The notes beneath the pieces are model-generated. The model did not search any database and had not been told where the DNA came from. It saw only the letters and a program-made list of their open reading frames with translations. Below, in pieces: positions 34,489-43,212 of a DNA stretch of 64,000 nucleotides. Both the position numbers and the translations under genes were made by a program. The stretch's first letter is position 1. Every line of letters begins with the position of its first letter. Source of the DNA: S5-A14a sp050908895 (GTDB lineage: Bacteria > Bacillota > Clostridia > Peptostreptococcales > Anaerovoracaceae); contig CP171222.1 in NCBI GenBank assembly GCA_050908895.1, positions 1 to 64,000 of the forward strand. Direction: 5' to 3'.

Positions 34489-36599
34489 TTTATTCCTCCC
34501 GTAATTAAAAATGTGTAAACCGATATATATATCGCAGATAACATATAATCGGTGATTTTGAAATTGACCTCTGTCAGTAATGTTCTTTCTTTGCCTATTA
34601 TCATTCCTTTTGTTTCAATCCCTAAAGATAAATTTTCCGCACTTCTTATTAAACTGAAAATAACAGGTACAATGATAAATCTCCAAATTACTGCCGGATT
34701 TTTGTTTTTAATCAGCTTTCTGGTTTTAAGACTCATATAAGCTATGGAAAAATCATTCCTCATTGACGGAAACAATCTTATGAACGAGATAATCGGTATG
34801 AGGATGTAATCTGTCAACTTTACTTTTTCTAAGGCTTCTATAATTGTTATAAGCTTTGTGCCGGCTGTTAAATTCTTTATGGTGTAACCGCATAACATAC
34901 CTCTTACAATAAAAATCTCAATAAAAGCTTGATAATATAATGGACAAAATAGCTTTAGCTTACTTATCACGAAATAGGTTCCCGCCATTTTTATTGCAAG
35001 CATATAATTTTTATTAAACAAAAATACTATAGCTACTATCCCCATTAAATATATTGAACTTTGATTTGACGGATAAAAGAATATAGCATTTGCAACTGTA
35101 AAAAATACAATCAAATTTATAATAGGATTAACTTTTGAATATTCTGTTTTTTTCTTTTCTATAGAATCTTTATTTTTTACAGTTCTTACGGATTTAAGCT
35201 TATCTATCATTTCACTAAAATCATTTTGATTAATAAGCCTTCTATGTGCGATTACTGTTCCTCCTTCCAAAAGAATATACTCATCAGCAACTTTTGATAA
35301 AAGCTCTAAATCATGCGAAATTAAAACAACAATTTTTCCTTCTTCTTTCATTTTATTTATCAATCCACAAATACAATTCATTCTTTTCAAATCTAACCCG
35401 CTGGTAGGCTCATCCAAGATTACAATTTTATTATTGCTTATATATGCTAAAAGGACTGCCAACCCTAAAACCTGACCTCCAGAAAGCTTAGACGGATGAC
35501 GATTCTCTAAGCCATCCATATCCATCATACTAAGAAGATTATGAATTTCTAAATCACTCAATTTCTTGTTTTGAAGAAGAATTTCATCTTTTACTGAAGC
35601 TGCCACCATCTGATGATAGCTATCTTGCATACAAAAATATGAATTATTTATTCTCTCTTTTTTTGAAAGAATGTTATTATCAAAAGCAAAAACAGCTTTT
35701 TTATTATCAATCAATCCCGCAATTAACTTACCTAATGTGCTTTTACCTGAACCATTTCTCCCGATAATTGCTGTTACCTTATTGGATTTAATTGATAAAG
35801 ATATATTATTTAAAATCTCTTTATCTTTCATGCGATAATTAAGATTTAATATTTCCAATGTATCATTTGTTTTTTTATCAAAATGTTCTTGATCGTTTGA
35901 GAAAGCTATATTTACACTTCTAACTTCAAATCCATCGCCATTTATCAAGGTTCCATCTTGTATTACATAAACCTTATCACATACATCTTTCAAATAACCG
36001 ACCCTATGTTCCGCAATAACTATTGTTACATTACTATTTTTAAGTTCATTGATATATTTTTTTAATTCATCTATTTCGTTAATATCTAAATTCGCAGTAG
36101 GCTCATCCATAACAATTATTTTAGGAGCTTTAATATAGGAACTTAAAACACTGAGTGTTTGCGCCTCTCCACTTGATAAATTCAAAATATTTTCGTGTAA
36201 TAGCAATTCAGAATATCTATCTTTTAGTAAAGTGAATTTATCGTCTATTTCTGCTTTGCTTTTTCCTATACATTTTGAAGAATATTTACATTCATCATCA
36301 GCATTAGAAAATAAAAATCCGTTTTTAGGATTTTGTAAAATACTGCTGACATACTTTGAATTAAGTCCAGCAAAGCTATTTTCATAACCATAGAAATCTG
36401 TCTTAAAACTGCCTGTAGCCGTTCCTTGAAATACACTGGGACAAAGTCCATTCATAACTCTGAGCAATGTAGTTTTGCCACATCCGCTCAGCCCTGTAAG
36501 AACAACACACTCCCCTGATTTTATTTTTATATTTATATCTTTCAATGTCGGATTTATTTCTCCCTCATAAGTGAAAGAAAAATCCTTAAACTCTATCAC
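34473..36599 (-). CDS. Fused ECF energizing protein: two ATPases plus EcfT (second system)
   Basis: This 708-residue protein has NBD1 with G-L-S-G-C-G-K-T-T, L-S-S-G-E-A-Q and I-V-M-D-E-P-T-A-N-L-D; NBD2 with G-R-N-G-S-G-K-S-T, L-S-G-G-Q-V-L-G and I-V-I-L-D-E-P-T-S-G-L-D; and an EcfT domain from about 490 with G-I-E-T-K-G. It is the same domain order as 20560-22725 but divergent in sequence. A GGAGG site precedes ATG 36599. It is transcribed leftward, divergent from a TetR gene, from a promoter whose -35 lies in the shared operator. Confidence 0.9.
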   Translation of the reverse strand: MIEFKDFSFTYEGEINPTLKDINIKIKSGECVVLTGLSGCGKTTLLRVMNGLCPSVFQGTATGSFKTDFYGYENSFAGLNSKYVSSILQNPKNGFLFSNADDECKYSSKCIGKSKAEIDDKFTLLKDRYSELLLHENILNLSSGEAQTLSVLSSYIKAPKIIVMDEPTANLDINEIDELKKYINELKNSNVTIVIAEHRVGYLKDVCDKVYVIQDGTLINGDGFEVRSVNIAFSNDQEHFDKKTNDTLEILNLNYRMKDKEILNNISLSIKSNKVTAIIGRNGSGKSTLGKLIAGLIDNKKAVFAFDNNILSKKERINNSYFCMQDSYHQMVAASVKDEILLQNKKLSDLEIHNLLSMMDMDGLENRHPSKLSGGQVLGLAVLLAYISNNKIVILDEPTSGLDLKRMNCICGLINKMKEEGKIVVLISHDLELLSKVADEYILLEGGTVIAHRRLINQNDFSEMIDKLKSVRTVKNKDSIEKKKTEYSKVNPIINLIVFFTVANAIFFYPSNQSSIYLMGIVAIVFLFNKNYMLAIKMAGTYFVISKLKLFCPLYYQAFIEIFIVRGMLCGYTIKNLTAGTKLITIIEALEKVKLTDYILIPIISFIRLFPSMRNDFSIAYMSLKTRKLIKNKNPAVIWRFIIVPVIFSLIRSAENLSLGIETKGMIIGKERTLLTEVNFKITDYMLSAIYISVYTFLITGGIKWITN

Positions 36600-36651
36600 T
36601 TTTTCACCTCCTTTTTCAACGAATATTTTTTATTTAATATTCATTGGAATG

Positions 36652-36734
36652 ATTATAACACTTTCCCTTTAGAAAAGTCAATGAATATAATTATTTTTAG
36701 ATTCATTGACTTTATCTTTCATACTTGCTAAAAT
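36652..36734. promoter_or_regulatory. Divergent promoters sharing one 34-bp palindromic operator
   Basis: The operator GTCAATGAAT (36677-36686) / ATTCATTGAC (36701-36710) has a 14-bp spacer. Rightward promoter: TTGACT 36706-36711, 17 bp, TAAAAT 36729-36734. Leftward promoter: TTGACT on the minus strand (36676-36681), 18 bp, TATAAT (36652-36657). Both -35 boxes overlap the outer ends of the palindrome, so one bound repressor would shut off both. Confidence 0.82.
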
Positions 36735-36766
36735 ATAAGTATAACTTTTCGATAGGAGATGAACCA

Positions 36767-37342
36767 ATGCCTGCTAACTTTACAAAAGAAGAAAGAGCTG
36801 CTTTAATAAAAAAATTCTACAAGCAAGGATATATTCTTCTAAAAAAATTCGGATATAAAAAATTAAAGATTGTTGATATTGCTTCCTCTGTCGGAATAGG
36901 TACAGGAACTTTCTATAATTTTTTTAAAAGTAAAGATGAATTTATTATTTGGCTTATAAAGAAAAGAAAAGATGAAACAGTAGAGCAATTCTTATCATTA
37001 TCTAAAGAATATCCCAATGGAATTCCAATGGCAGCATTTGAACAATTTTTATTTGATACAATTTCACACAATAACATTTACAGGTGCCTTACCCAAGAAG
37101 ATTACAATATACTACAAGAAAAATATGGACTTCTTGATAATCGAAATGAAAAAATAAAAGAAAATGCTAAATTTATGATGAGTAAGCTGACAACCACCAA
37201 ATCTATTGATGATTTTTTTCTGTTCTCAGAAGCTTATACAATCATTATTATAGGTACTTCTGACTTAAATAAATTAAACCCTAAACTTACCGATAAAATA
37301 GTAAAAAAATTTATTCATTCCGCCTGTCAATTTCTATATTAA
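36767..37342 (+). CDS. TetR-family repressor of the second ECF/ABC block
   Basis: This protein of about 191 residues starts M-P-A-N-F-T-K-E-E-R-A-A-L, with HTH L-K-I-V-D-I-A-S-S-V-G-I-G-T-G-T-F-Y-N-F-F. Start 36767 is chosen from TAGGAG eight bases upstream; the in-frame ATG 36725 lies in the promoter. It is divergent from the ECF/ABC operon and followed by its own terminator. The C-terminal ligand pocket is not assignable. Confidence 0.87.
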   Translation: MPANFTKEERAALIKKFYKQGYILLKKFGYKKLKIVDIASSVGIGTGTFYNFFKSKDEFIIWLIKKRKDETVEQFLSLSKEYPNGIPMAAFEQFLFDTISHNNIYRCLTQEDYNILQEKYGLLDNRNEKIKENAKFMMSKLTTTKSIDDFFLFSEAYTIIIIGTSDLNKLNPKLTDKIVKKFIHSACQFLY

Positions 37343-37363
37343 TCCGATGTATACTCCGATTTA

Positions 37364-37393
37364 AGAAGAAACCTTAAGATAGGTTTCTTCTTT
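37364..37393 (+). terminator. Terminator of the TetR gene
   Basis: AGAAGAAACC pairs with GGTTTCTTCT across an eight-base loop, followed by TTAT. The stem is good and the T tract weak; it may serve converging transcripts from the recombinase remnant as well. Confidence 0.6.
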
Positions 37394-37431
37394 ATACTCG
37401 CTTACTGGTATCCAGAGCCTTTTCAAAGCCT

Positions 37432-38121
37432 TTATTTTCTCCTGTTTTTTTGCTCTCTCCTTGCCTTATATCTTTCCTCATATTCCTGTTGTTTCCCGTT
37501 TGCTTTACGCTTCAAATAATTTTGATGAAGTCTGTCTTTTCTTTCATTGATTTTTCGTTCTTCTTCCTCAAGTTTTAATCGTTCTTCTTCAGTTAATTCT
37601 TCTTTTGGTAGCTCATAGTTGCCGATAAAGTTAAAATATATCTCTATCTTTTGCTTTGAATTTTGGCTGCCTTTCCTATCCCTTTCGTGAACGATAATCT
37701 TCTCTACAAACTCATTTATCATAGTATTTGTAAGTTCATCAAAGTTATCATAGCGTTCAATCAACCGAATGAATTTTTTGGCTCTATTGGTTTCTTTTTC
37801 GTATCGCTTGATGGCTTTTTCCAACTCATCGATTTCTTTACTAAGTTCCCTTTGCTCTGTTTCATACTGATTGTTTAAGATTTCATATCGGTTATTCGGT
37901 ATCTTCTCCAGTATCATATCTTCGTATATTCGGCACATTAAGCGTTCCAGTTCCTGAAGCCTGTTTTTACTATCTGTGAACCTTGTTTTTTTCTTTTCCA
38001 TTTCCATTTTCTCGCTTTCTTCCATTTCATTTTGAATGGAATGGAGAAAGGCTTCGTTATCTTCATCAAGGCTTTTCTTAATGTCTTGTAGGGTGCTTTG
38101 AATGAGATTTAAGACTAACAA
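37432..38121 (-). pseudogene. C-terminal half of a large serine recombinase (module copy C)
   Basis: The 229 residues match the coiled-coil and DUF4368 tail of Tn1549/TndX-type integrases: L-E-R-L-M-C-R-I-Y-E-D-M, N-N-R-Y-E-I-L, then E-F-V-E-K-I-I-V-H-E-R-D-R-K-G-S-Q and I-E-I-Y-F-N-F-I-G. The catalytic serine domain and zinc ribbon are absent, so it cannot recombine DNA. At its end the frame R-R-E-Q-K-N-R-R-K stops, while another frame continues E-R-A-K-K-Q-E-K-I-K, like copy A, suggesting an additional shift. Confidence 0.8.
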
Positions 38122-38156
38122 GTCATAGTGTCCGTTCGTGGAAACTTATCAAGTAT

Positions 38157-38193
38157 ACCTTTTAACGATAAGACAAAGCTATCGTTAAAAGGT
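38157..38193. repeat. Perfect 14-bp-arm hairpin at a deletion scar
   Basis: ACCTTTTAACGATA (38157-38170) / TATCGTTAAAAGGT (38180-38193) with a nine-base loop lies between the recombinase remnant and the sigma stub. There is no T-run on either strand, so it is not a standard terminator. It may be a leftover element end or recombination site. Confidence 0.55.
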
Positions 38194-38217
38194 TTAAGCT
38201 GTAATAATAATTATTTT

Positions 38218-38340
38218 CTAACATTTTATTATAAATAAAATTTTAATATTTACAATCCACTGATTATGTTGATTTTTGTATATCTGCTCGCTGACTTTGA
38301 CCTTCTGTCCATTTACATAAAGGTAATATTCTTTTGGCAT
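38218..38340 (-). pseudogene. 5' stub of sigma-like gene (module copy C)
   Basis: M-P-K-E-Y-Y-L-Y-V-N-G-Q-K-V-K-V-S-E-Q-I parallels the starts at 23625 and 31208, then diverges after I-Y-K and stops at 38218. It is preceded by the third copy of the leader hairpin (38388-38420). Confidence 0.7.
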
Positions 38341-38380
38341 ATATGCTTCCTCTATTTCTTTTTTGTCTGCGTTTTAAGAC

Positions 38381-38420
38381 AAAAAAGGAGGACTTCTGCA
38401 CATAGGCATAAGAAGTCCTC
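38381..38420 (-). terminator. Leader hairpin/attenuator of the sigma-like gene, copy C
   Basis: GAGGACTTCT (38388-38397) pairs with AGAAGTCCTC (38411-38420), T6 following on the minus strand. The stem is perfect over ten pairs. Where bases differ from copies A and B (loop and the TA/TCT closing pairs) the stem is kept, which argues for selection on RNA structure. Confidence 0.78.
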
Positions 38421-38574
38421 TAAAATGAAAGAATCTTGCTCTTTCTCCATACTTTAAATTTTATTTTTTATGGTAATTACTAATATCAAAAAGGTCTGTA
38501 ATTTTTTTCTATACAAGCATTAGACCTAAAATTATACATAGTAATTTCCTCCAACTATTCAACCTGTTGCTAAT

Positions 38575-39957
38575 TCATATATTGTATATTCCCCTCATTT
38601 TTAGTTCATTTTTTATTTTATAAACAACAATAATGGCTAAAACAAATGACAAAATATCCGCTATTGGTTGGAGCAAATATATCCCCATTTTCCCATATAA
38701 ATTAGTAAGTAAATATAATAAAGGTATGTAGAAAATACCTTGCCTTGAAATCGAAATTATCAACGACCCAAAGTATTTCCCTATGTTTTGCATCAACATA
38801 CTACTTATCGCATAATAGGCTAACAGCGGAATTGTTATACATTGCATTCTAAGAATTTGTACTCCTATAGAAATAACTTCACTGTCCTTTGACATTAATG
38901 TAATTAAATATTCTGAAAAAATATATAACACAACTGTTGATATAACCAAGAATCCTGTACCAATGACAACTGTCCATTTAAACGCCGATCTAACTCTATC
39001 ATATTTTTTTGCACCATAATTCATTGCACAAATAGGTTGAAACCCTTGCCCCCATCCAATCATAATCATATAAGCTATGGCAACTATTCTTGAACTTACG
39101 GTTAAGGCTGCAATAATACTGTCACCAAAGTTTGCTGCAACTCTATTCAATAAAATGAGAGAAACACTTGTAATTGCTTGCCTTGAAAAGTTGGGCATTC
39201 CTCCCATAAGAATATGGTATATGCGTTCTTTACTACATTTAGCATTTTTCAAAGAAGCAGGAATATTACCATTTCTTTTTGCCAACATAGTAAGTGAAAT
39301 ACACGCAATTATTTGACCTGTCAAAGTTGCATATCCAGCTCCAATAAACCCGAACTTGAATATAAACATAAATACAGGATCAAGAACCATATTGCTAAAC
39401 ATTCCTAAAAGTAAACCTATCATTCCATCTTTTACATTTCCACAAAGCCTTAATTGATTATAAATAGTAATTGAATACAAACTCAATGGAACGCTTATTA
39501 TAATCACCTTTAAATACTGAGTAGTAAATTTAAATAAGTTAACAGATGCATTACCACCAATGAACTTTGTCAAGTCTGATATAAAACTCCATGACATTAT
39601 AGCTATTAGAAATCCACTTATAATAGAAAATACTATTCCGATTGAAGAAATAATTATTGCCTCTTCCTCATCTTGTTCTCCAAGTTTTTTAGACATAATA
39701 TTCCCACTGCCATATCCAAACCAAAAACCAATAGCCTGAATAATACTCACGAAGCTAAAAACAACACCAATAGCAGCTGTCATCGATTTATCATTTAAAA
39801 GTCCGACAAAAAATGTGTCTGTCAAATTATAAATAACCATAATTAGCATACCAACAATTGTTGGAACAGACATTTTTACTATCAAAGGTAAAAGTGGTTC
39901 ACTTAAAATCTTTTGCCTTCTCAATTCTTTTTGATCTATTTGATTTTTTGATTTCAT
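38575..39957 (-). CDS. MATE-family multidrug efflux protein
   Basis: This protein of about 460 residues has twelve hydrophobic segments. Signature text includes P-T-I-V-G-M-L-I-M-V-I-Y-N-L-T-D-T-F-F-V-G and M-I-G-W-G-Q-G-F-Q-P-I-C-A-M-N-Y-G-A, as in NorM/MepA-like MATE proteins that export cationic drugs using Na+ or H+. Start 39957 is one base after the stop of the phosphotransferase-like gene; the earlier in-frame start lies inside that gene. They are translationally coupled in an operon headed by TetR. Confidence 0.92.
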   Translation of the reverse strand: MKSKNQIDQKELRRQKILSEPLLPLIVKMSVPTIVGMLIMVIYNLTDTFFVGLLNDKSMTAAIGVVFSFVSIIQAIGFWFGYGSGNIMSKKLGEQDEEEAIIISSIGIVFSIISGFLIAIMSWSFISDLTKFIGGNASVNLFKFTTQYLKVIIISVPLSLYSITIYNQLRLCGNVKDGMIGLLLGMFSNMVLDPVFMFIFKFGFIGAGYATLTGQIIACISLTMLAKRNGNIPASLKNAKCSKERIYHILMGGMPNFSRQAITSVSLILLNRVAANFGDSIIAALTVSSRIVAIAYMIMIGWGQGFQPICAMNYGAKKYDRVRSAFKWTVVIGTGFLVISTVVLYIFSEYLITLMSKDSEVISIGVQILRMQCITIPLLAYYAISSMLMQNIGKYFGSLIISISRQGIFYIPLLYLLTNLYGKMGIYLLQPIADILSFVLAIIVVYKIKNELKMRGIYNI

Positions 39958-39958
39958 A

Positions 39959-42433
39959 TCAGCAACCTTTGACCTCGCCGGTATTACCATCTACTTGTAT
40001 GGTATCTCCATCTTTGAATTTGGTAGTTGCAAAACCAACTCCAAGAACTGCCGGTATATTATATTCTCTTGCAACAATTGCAGCATGGCTTAAAGCAGAA
40101 CCTGTATCTGCCACAACAGCACTTGCCAGCTTAAATAATGGAGTCCATTCAGGATCTGTAAGATGACAAACTAATATATCTCCTTTTTTCATTTTATAAA
40201 ATTCTTTGGGACTATTTATCAGGCACACCTTTCCAACTGCAATGCCAGTGCTTCCACTTACTCCCTTTAAGACATCACCATCTGTTTTAAAAATCAACAA
40301 CTTTGAAGCTTCCCATACTTTCACTGCTAAAGGAAATTTTTCGTTTCTCCTTTTTATTTTTTCCTTATCTGCCTCATTTAGATTACCTCTTTTTATTGCT
40401 TTAAGCAGTTCTTTATGGAAAAGATTAGCCACTCCAGTTTCTATGTTTTCATCACCCAAGAGTATAAAGTTAATTCTTCTAACACACTTTCTCACATAAT
40501 AAAATAGTGTTTCCCACAAATATTGACTTTCTTCACGAACCACATGAAAATATCTAAAATATTTTATCTGTTTTTCTACATCCTGATACTTTCTACCATA
40601 GATTTCCTTTACACTCTCCATAAGCTTAGAAAAATCCTTTATATCGTTTCTTTCTTTACTATTTTCATTTAATATAGATCGTAATATATTTATCAGCCTA
40701 TCAGGATCCTCAAGAAATGTTTTTGCAGATAAACAATAACAGTTATAATCAGATTTAAAGCCATTATCTTTCATAAACTTATCTGTTATATTCTTAAAAT
40801 CATTATACTTTTTATATAATCCCTTAAAATTATCTCCGGAAATTATTGCTTTTTTTAAAGCTTCATTTTTTCTTATCTCACGAGCCATTTTATAGACATC
40901 ATTTGTAACAACCGATGTTTTATTATCTAAGTCCCAATAAAAATCAAATGATGAATAATTGCTATTTACTTTTTTTATTATTTTGGTAAATTTCTTGCTA
41001 TTTAAAACTGATGGAAATAAGGCATATTTGAATCTATCATAAGCAAGTTTTTGCAAAAGAGCATAACTTTCTTCTAAGAAATTTCCACACTCCGTTAATG
41101 TCATATTTTCAAAATTTAAGTGCTTGATTTCTTCTATTTCAGCTTCATATATATTCATAAAATCTTTGCACTTTTTATAACAGAACTCAAAATCTTTCAT
41201 GTTCTTTAAAATTTTAAAAAATTTAAAAATATTCTTTCCAATTCGCTTTCCGTCATCAGAAAAAGTTTGTATACCATCATCATCTATAATTGGATTTCTT
41301 GGTAAAATAATTCCACCTTCTGACAAAATGTTTACTTTCTGATCATTAATTGCCATCAAATAATCGAAATCAAGAACTCTATGTGCAAAAGGCATTTTTT
41401 CTAAAAAGAATGACATTACTTCTTGTGTATCCTTTTTGATTTTTTTACCCTTTATATACTTCTCTATTAAATCATTGCCAGTTATATCATTCTTGGAATT
41501 TTTTAATGTGGTAATCGCTCTCGCTTGTAAAATATAGACAATATCATTTTTGATAGCCCATTCAATATCCATAGGCATACCATAGTGTTTTTCAATCTCT
41601 AAACCGCACTTCATAAGTTCAAGTATTTCTCCATCATTTAATGCACGAGTTTTTCTTTTATCAGAGTTTACCGATACTTCAACAGTTTCCTTATCCCCGT
41701 ATATAATCTGAGTTTTCTTGCTTCCAATATTTACTTCGATTATATTTCCTGATTTGTCAATAATGTAGCTATCCGCTGTAACTCTTCCGCTTACAACGCT
41801 TTCTCCTAAGCCAAAACTTGCATTTATTTGCATCTCATTTTCTTTTTTGTTTACTGGGTTTACAGTAAATAAAACTCCTGATTTTTCACTCTCTATCATT
41901 TCTTGAATAACAACTGCAATAGAAACTGAAGTTTGATCATAACCTTGATGAAATCTATAGCTTACAGCTCTATTTCCCCAAAGTGAAGCATAACAATTAC
42001 GCACCCCATTTAATACACTTTCAATACCTTGAACATTTAAATAAGTTTCTTGTTGCCCTGCAAAACTAGCATCTGGTAAATCTTCTGCCGTTGCTGAAGA
42101 ACGCACTGCAACTCTTGTATTATTTCCAAGATTAAAATATTTTTCTCTTATTGCATTTTCCAATTGCTCAGGAAATTTCCCAGACTTTATCTTTCCTCTA
42201 AAATGCTCAGCTTCATTTAGAAGTATTTTTTCATCATCTGCTGATTTTTTAATTCCATTTTCAATGAGGGCATCAATAGCATTTACTTTTAAAAAATCTC
42301 TATATGCATCTGCTGTTATAACAAAACCACTTGGAACATTTATTTTAGCCGAAGTCATTTCTCCAAGATTAGCTCCCTTACCTCCAGCAATTAATACATC
42401 TTCCTTTTTTATCTCATTAAAATCCAGAATCAT
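39959..42433 (-). CDS. Rifampicin-phosphotransferase / PEP-synthase-like enzyme
   Basis: This protein of about 824 residues has an N-terminal ATP-grasp domain (A-G-G-K-G-A-N-L-G-E-M, V-A-V-R-S-S-A-T-A-E-D-L-P-D-A-S-F-A-G-Q). A central region (about 320-700) fits neither PEP synthase nor PPDK. The C-terminal phosphohistidine domain has G-S-A-L-S-H-A-A-I-V-A-R-E-Y, His being the swivelling carrier. There is no PEP-binding C-terminal barrel. Size and order match rifampicin phosphotransferases (about 867 residues), which use ATP to phosphorylate and inactivate the drug; other drug substrates are possible. Start 42433 has GGAAGG upstream; GTG 42442 is less likely. Confidence 0.75.
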   Translation of the reverse strand: MILDFNEIKKEDVLIAGGKGANLGEMTSAKINVPSGFVITADAYRDFLKVNAIDALIENGIKKSADDEKILLNEAEHFRGKIKSGKFPEQLENAIREKYFNLGNNTRVAVRSSATAEDLPDASFAGQQETYLNVQGIESVLNGVRNCYASLWGNRAVSYRFHQGYDQTSVSIAVVIQEMIESEKSGVLFTVNPVNKKENEMQINASFGLGESVVSGRVTADSYIIDKSGNIIEVNIGSKKTQIIYGDKETVEVSVNSDKRKTRALNDGEILELMKCGLEIEKHYGMPMDIEWAIKNDIVYILQARAITTLKNSKNDITGNDLIEKYIKGKKIKKDTQEVMSFFLEKMPFAHRVLDFDYLMAINDQKVNILSEGGIILPRNPIIDDDGIQTFSDDGKRIGKNIFKFFKILKNMKDFEFCYKKCKDFMNIYEAEIEEIKHLNFENMTLTECGNFLEESYALLQKLAYDRFKYALFPSVLNSKKFTKIIKKVNSNYSSFDFYWDLDNKTSVVTNDVYKMAREIRKNEALKKAIISGDNFKGLYKKYNDFKNITDKFMKDNGFKSDYNCYCLSAKTFLEDPDRLINILRSILNENSKERNDIKDFSKLMESVKEIYGRKYQDVEKQIKYFRYFHVVREESQYLWETLFYYVRKCVRRINFILLGDENIETGVANLFHKELLKAIKRGNLNEADKEKIKRRNEKFPLAVKVWEASKLLIFKTDGDVLKGVSGSTGIAVGKVCLINSPKEFYKMKKGDILVCHLTDPEWTPLFKLASAVVADTGSALSHAAIVAREYNIPAVLGVGFATTKFKDGDTIQVDGNTGEVKGC

Positions 42434-42456
42434 TGCTATCACCTTCCTTTTTACAA

Positions 42457-43053
42457 TTAAATTTCTATATATTTATAAACAATGCTTTGTATATAAATAT
42501 TAAGCACTTCCTCAAATGTATCTTCATTAAAATGGAAATAATTTGAACATAGAACAAAGCTTCCAACAAAGGCATTTGATAAACCTTGCTTATCTACGCT
42601 TTTTACTACATTGTTTTTGTGCCAATAATCTATTAACCTATCCAAAAAATCCCCATATAGATTTTCTACTCTATTCACTTTCTTTGAATCTTGACTTGCA
42701 AATATTCTAAATGCCTCTTGATAAATTTGCTGATTTCTAATTTTCTCAGTCATGTCTATTGAATACTTAAAAATTACCTCTGAAAGGTATTTTTTAGGAT
42801 TCGTAAGTGAATTTGAAAATTCTTTTTCAATATTCTCCAATTTTTGTATTGACCTATATGCCATTAAATCGATGATAAGAGATTCTTTGTCTTTCCAAAA
42901 ATTATAGAAACTTCCTTGTGCTATCCCTACTCTTTTTGTCAATTCCGAAATACTAAGTGATTTTGTCCCTTTCTCATGAAATAAATCAAGAGCGGTTTCC
43001 ATAATACTTTCTTTGATTTTTATCTTTTCTTCTTCTGTAAATGCCTTTCCCAT
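42457..43053 (-). CDS. TetR-family repressor of the phosphotransferase/MATE operon
   Basis: This 198-residue protein has HTH L-S-I-S-E-L-T-K-R-V-G-I-A-Q-G-S-F-Y-N-F-W-K-D-K-E-S-L-I. It is the first gene of the operon, 24 bases before the phosphotransferase-like start. A strong promoter (TTGACA/TATACT) and two ATTCAT-type inverted repeats lie upstream, so it most likely represses itself and the two resistance-type genes until a ligand binds. Confidence 0.88.
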   Translation of the reverse strand: MGKAFTEEEKIKIKESIMETALDLFHEKGTKSLSISELTKRVGIAQGSFYNFWKDKESLIIDLMAYRSIQKLENIEKEFSNSLTNPKKYLSEVIFKYSIDMTEKIRNQQIYQEAFRIFASQDSKKVNRVENLYGDFLDRLIDYWHKNNVVKSVDKQGLSNAFVGSFVLCSNYFHFNEDTFEEVLNIYIQSIVYKYIEI

Positions 43054-43080
43054 ATTTTTATCCTCCGAGAGTAGTTTTTT

Positions 43081-43165
43081 ATCTATGAATTTTATATTTT
43101 TTATTCATAGATAGTATAACTCTTTTCCCTGATCATGTCAATGAATATTATTTTTTATATTCATA
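43081..43165 (-). promoter_or_regulatory. Promoter with two ATTCAT inverted repeats
   Basis: Minus-strand TTGACA (43136-43141), 17 bp, TATACT (43113-43118). Repeat 1: ATCTATGAAT (43081-43090) / ATTCATAGAT (43103-43112). Repeat 2: ATGAATAT / ATATTCAT around 43141-43162, starting in the -35 box. The GTCAATGAATAT text at the -35 is the same as in the operator at 36677. Confidence 0.78.
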
Positions 43166-43177
43166 GATAGTCTCGAA

Positions 43178-43206
43178 TTGAATAAATCATTATAATTTGG
43201 TATAAT
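43178..43206 (+). promoter_or_regulatory. Strong promoter for a short non-coding transcript
   Basis: TTGAAT (43178-43183), a 17-bp spacer ending TTTGG, and TATAAT (43201-43206). It points to a region with no convincing coding frame but with three hairpins ending in a terminator. Confidence 0.75.
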
Positions 43207-43212
43207 ATAGTT

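Noticed and set aside
38157..38193. Rho-independent terminator
   Set aside because: The stem is perfect but there is no T-run on either side.
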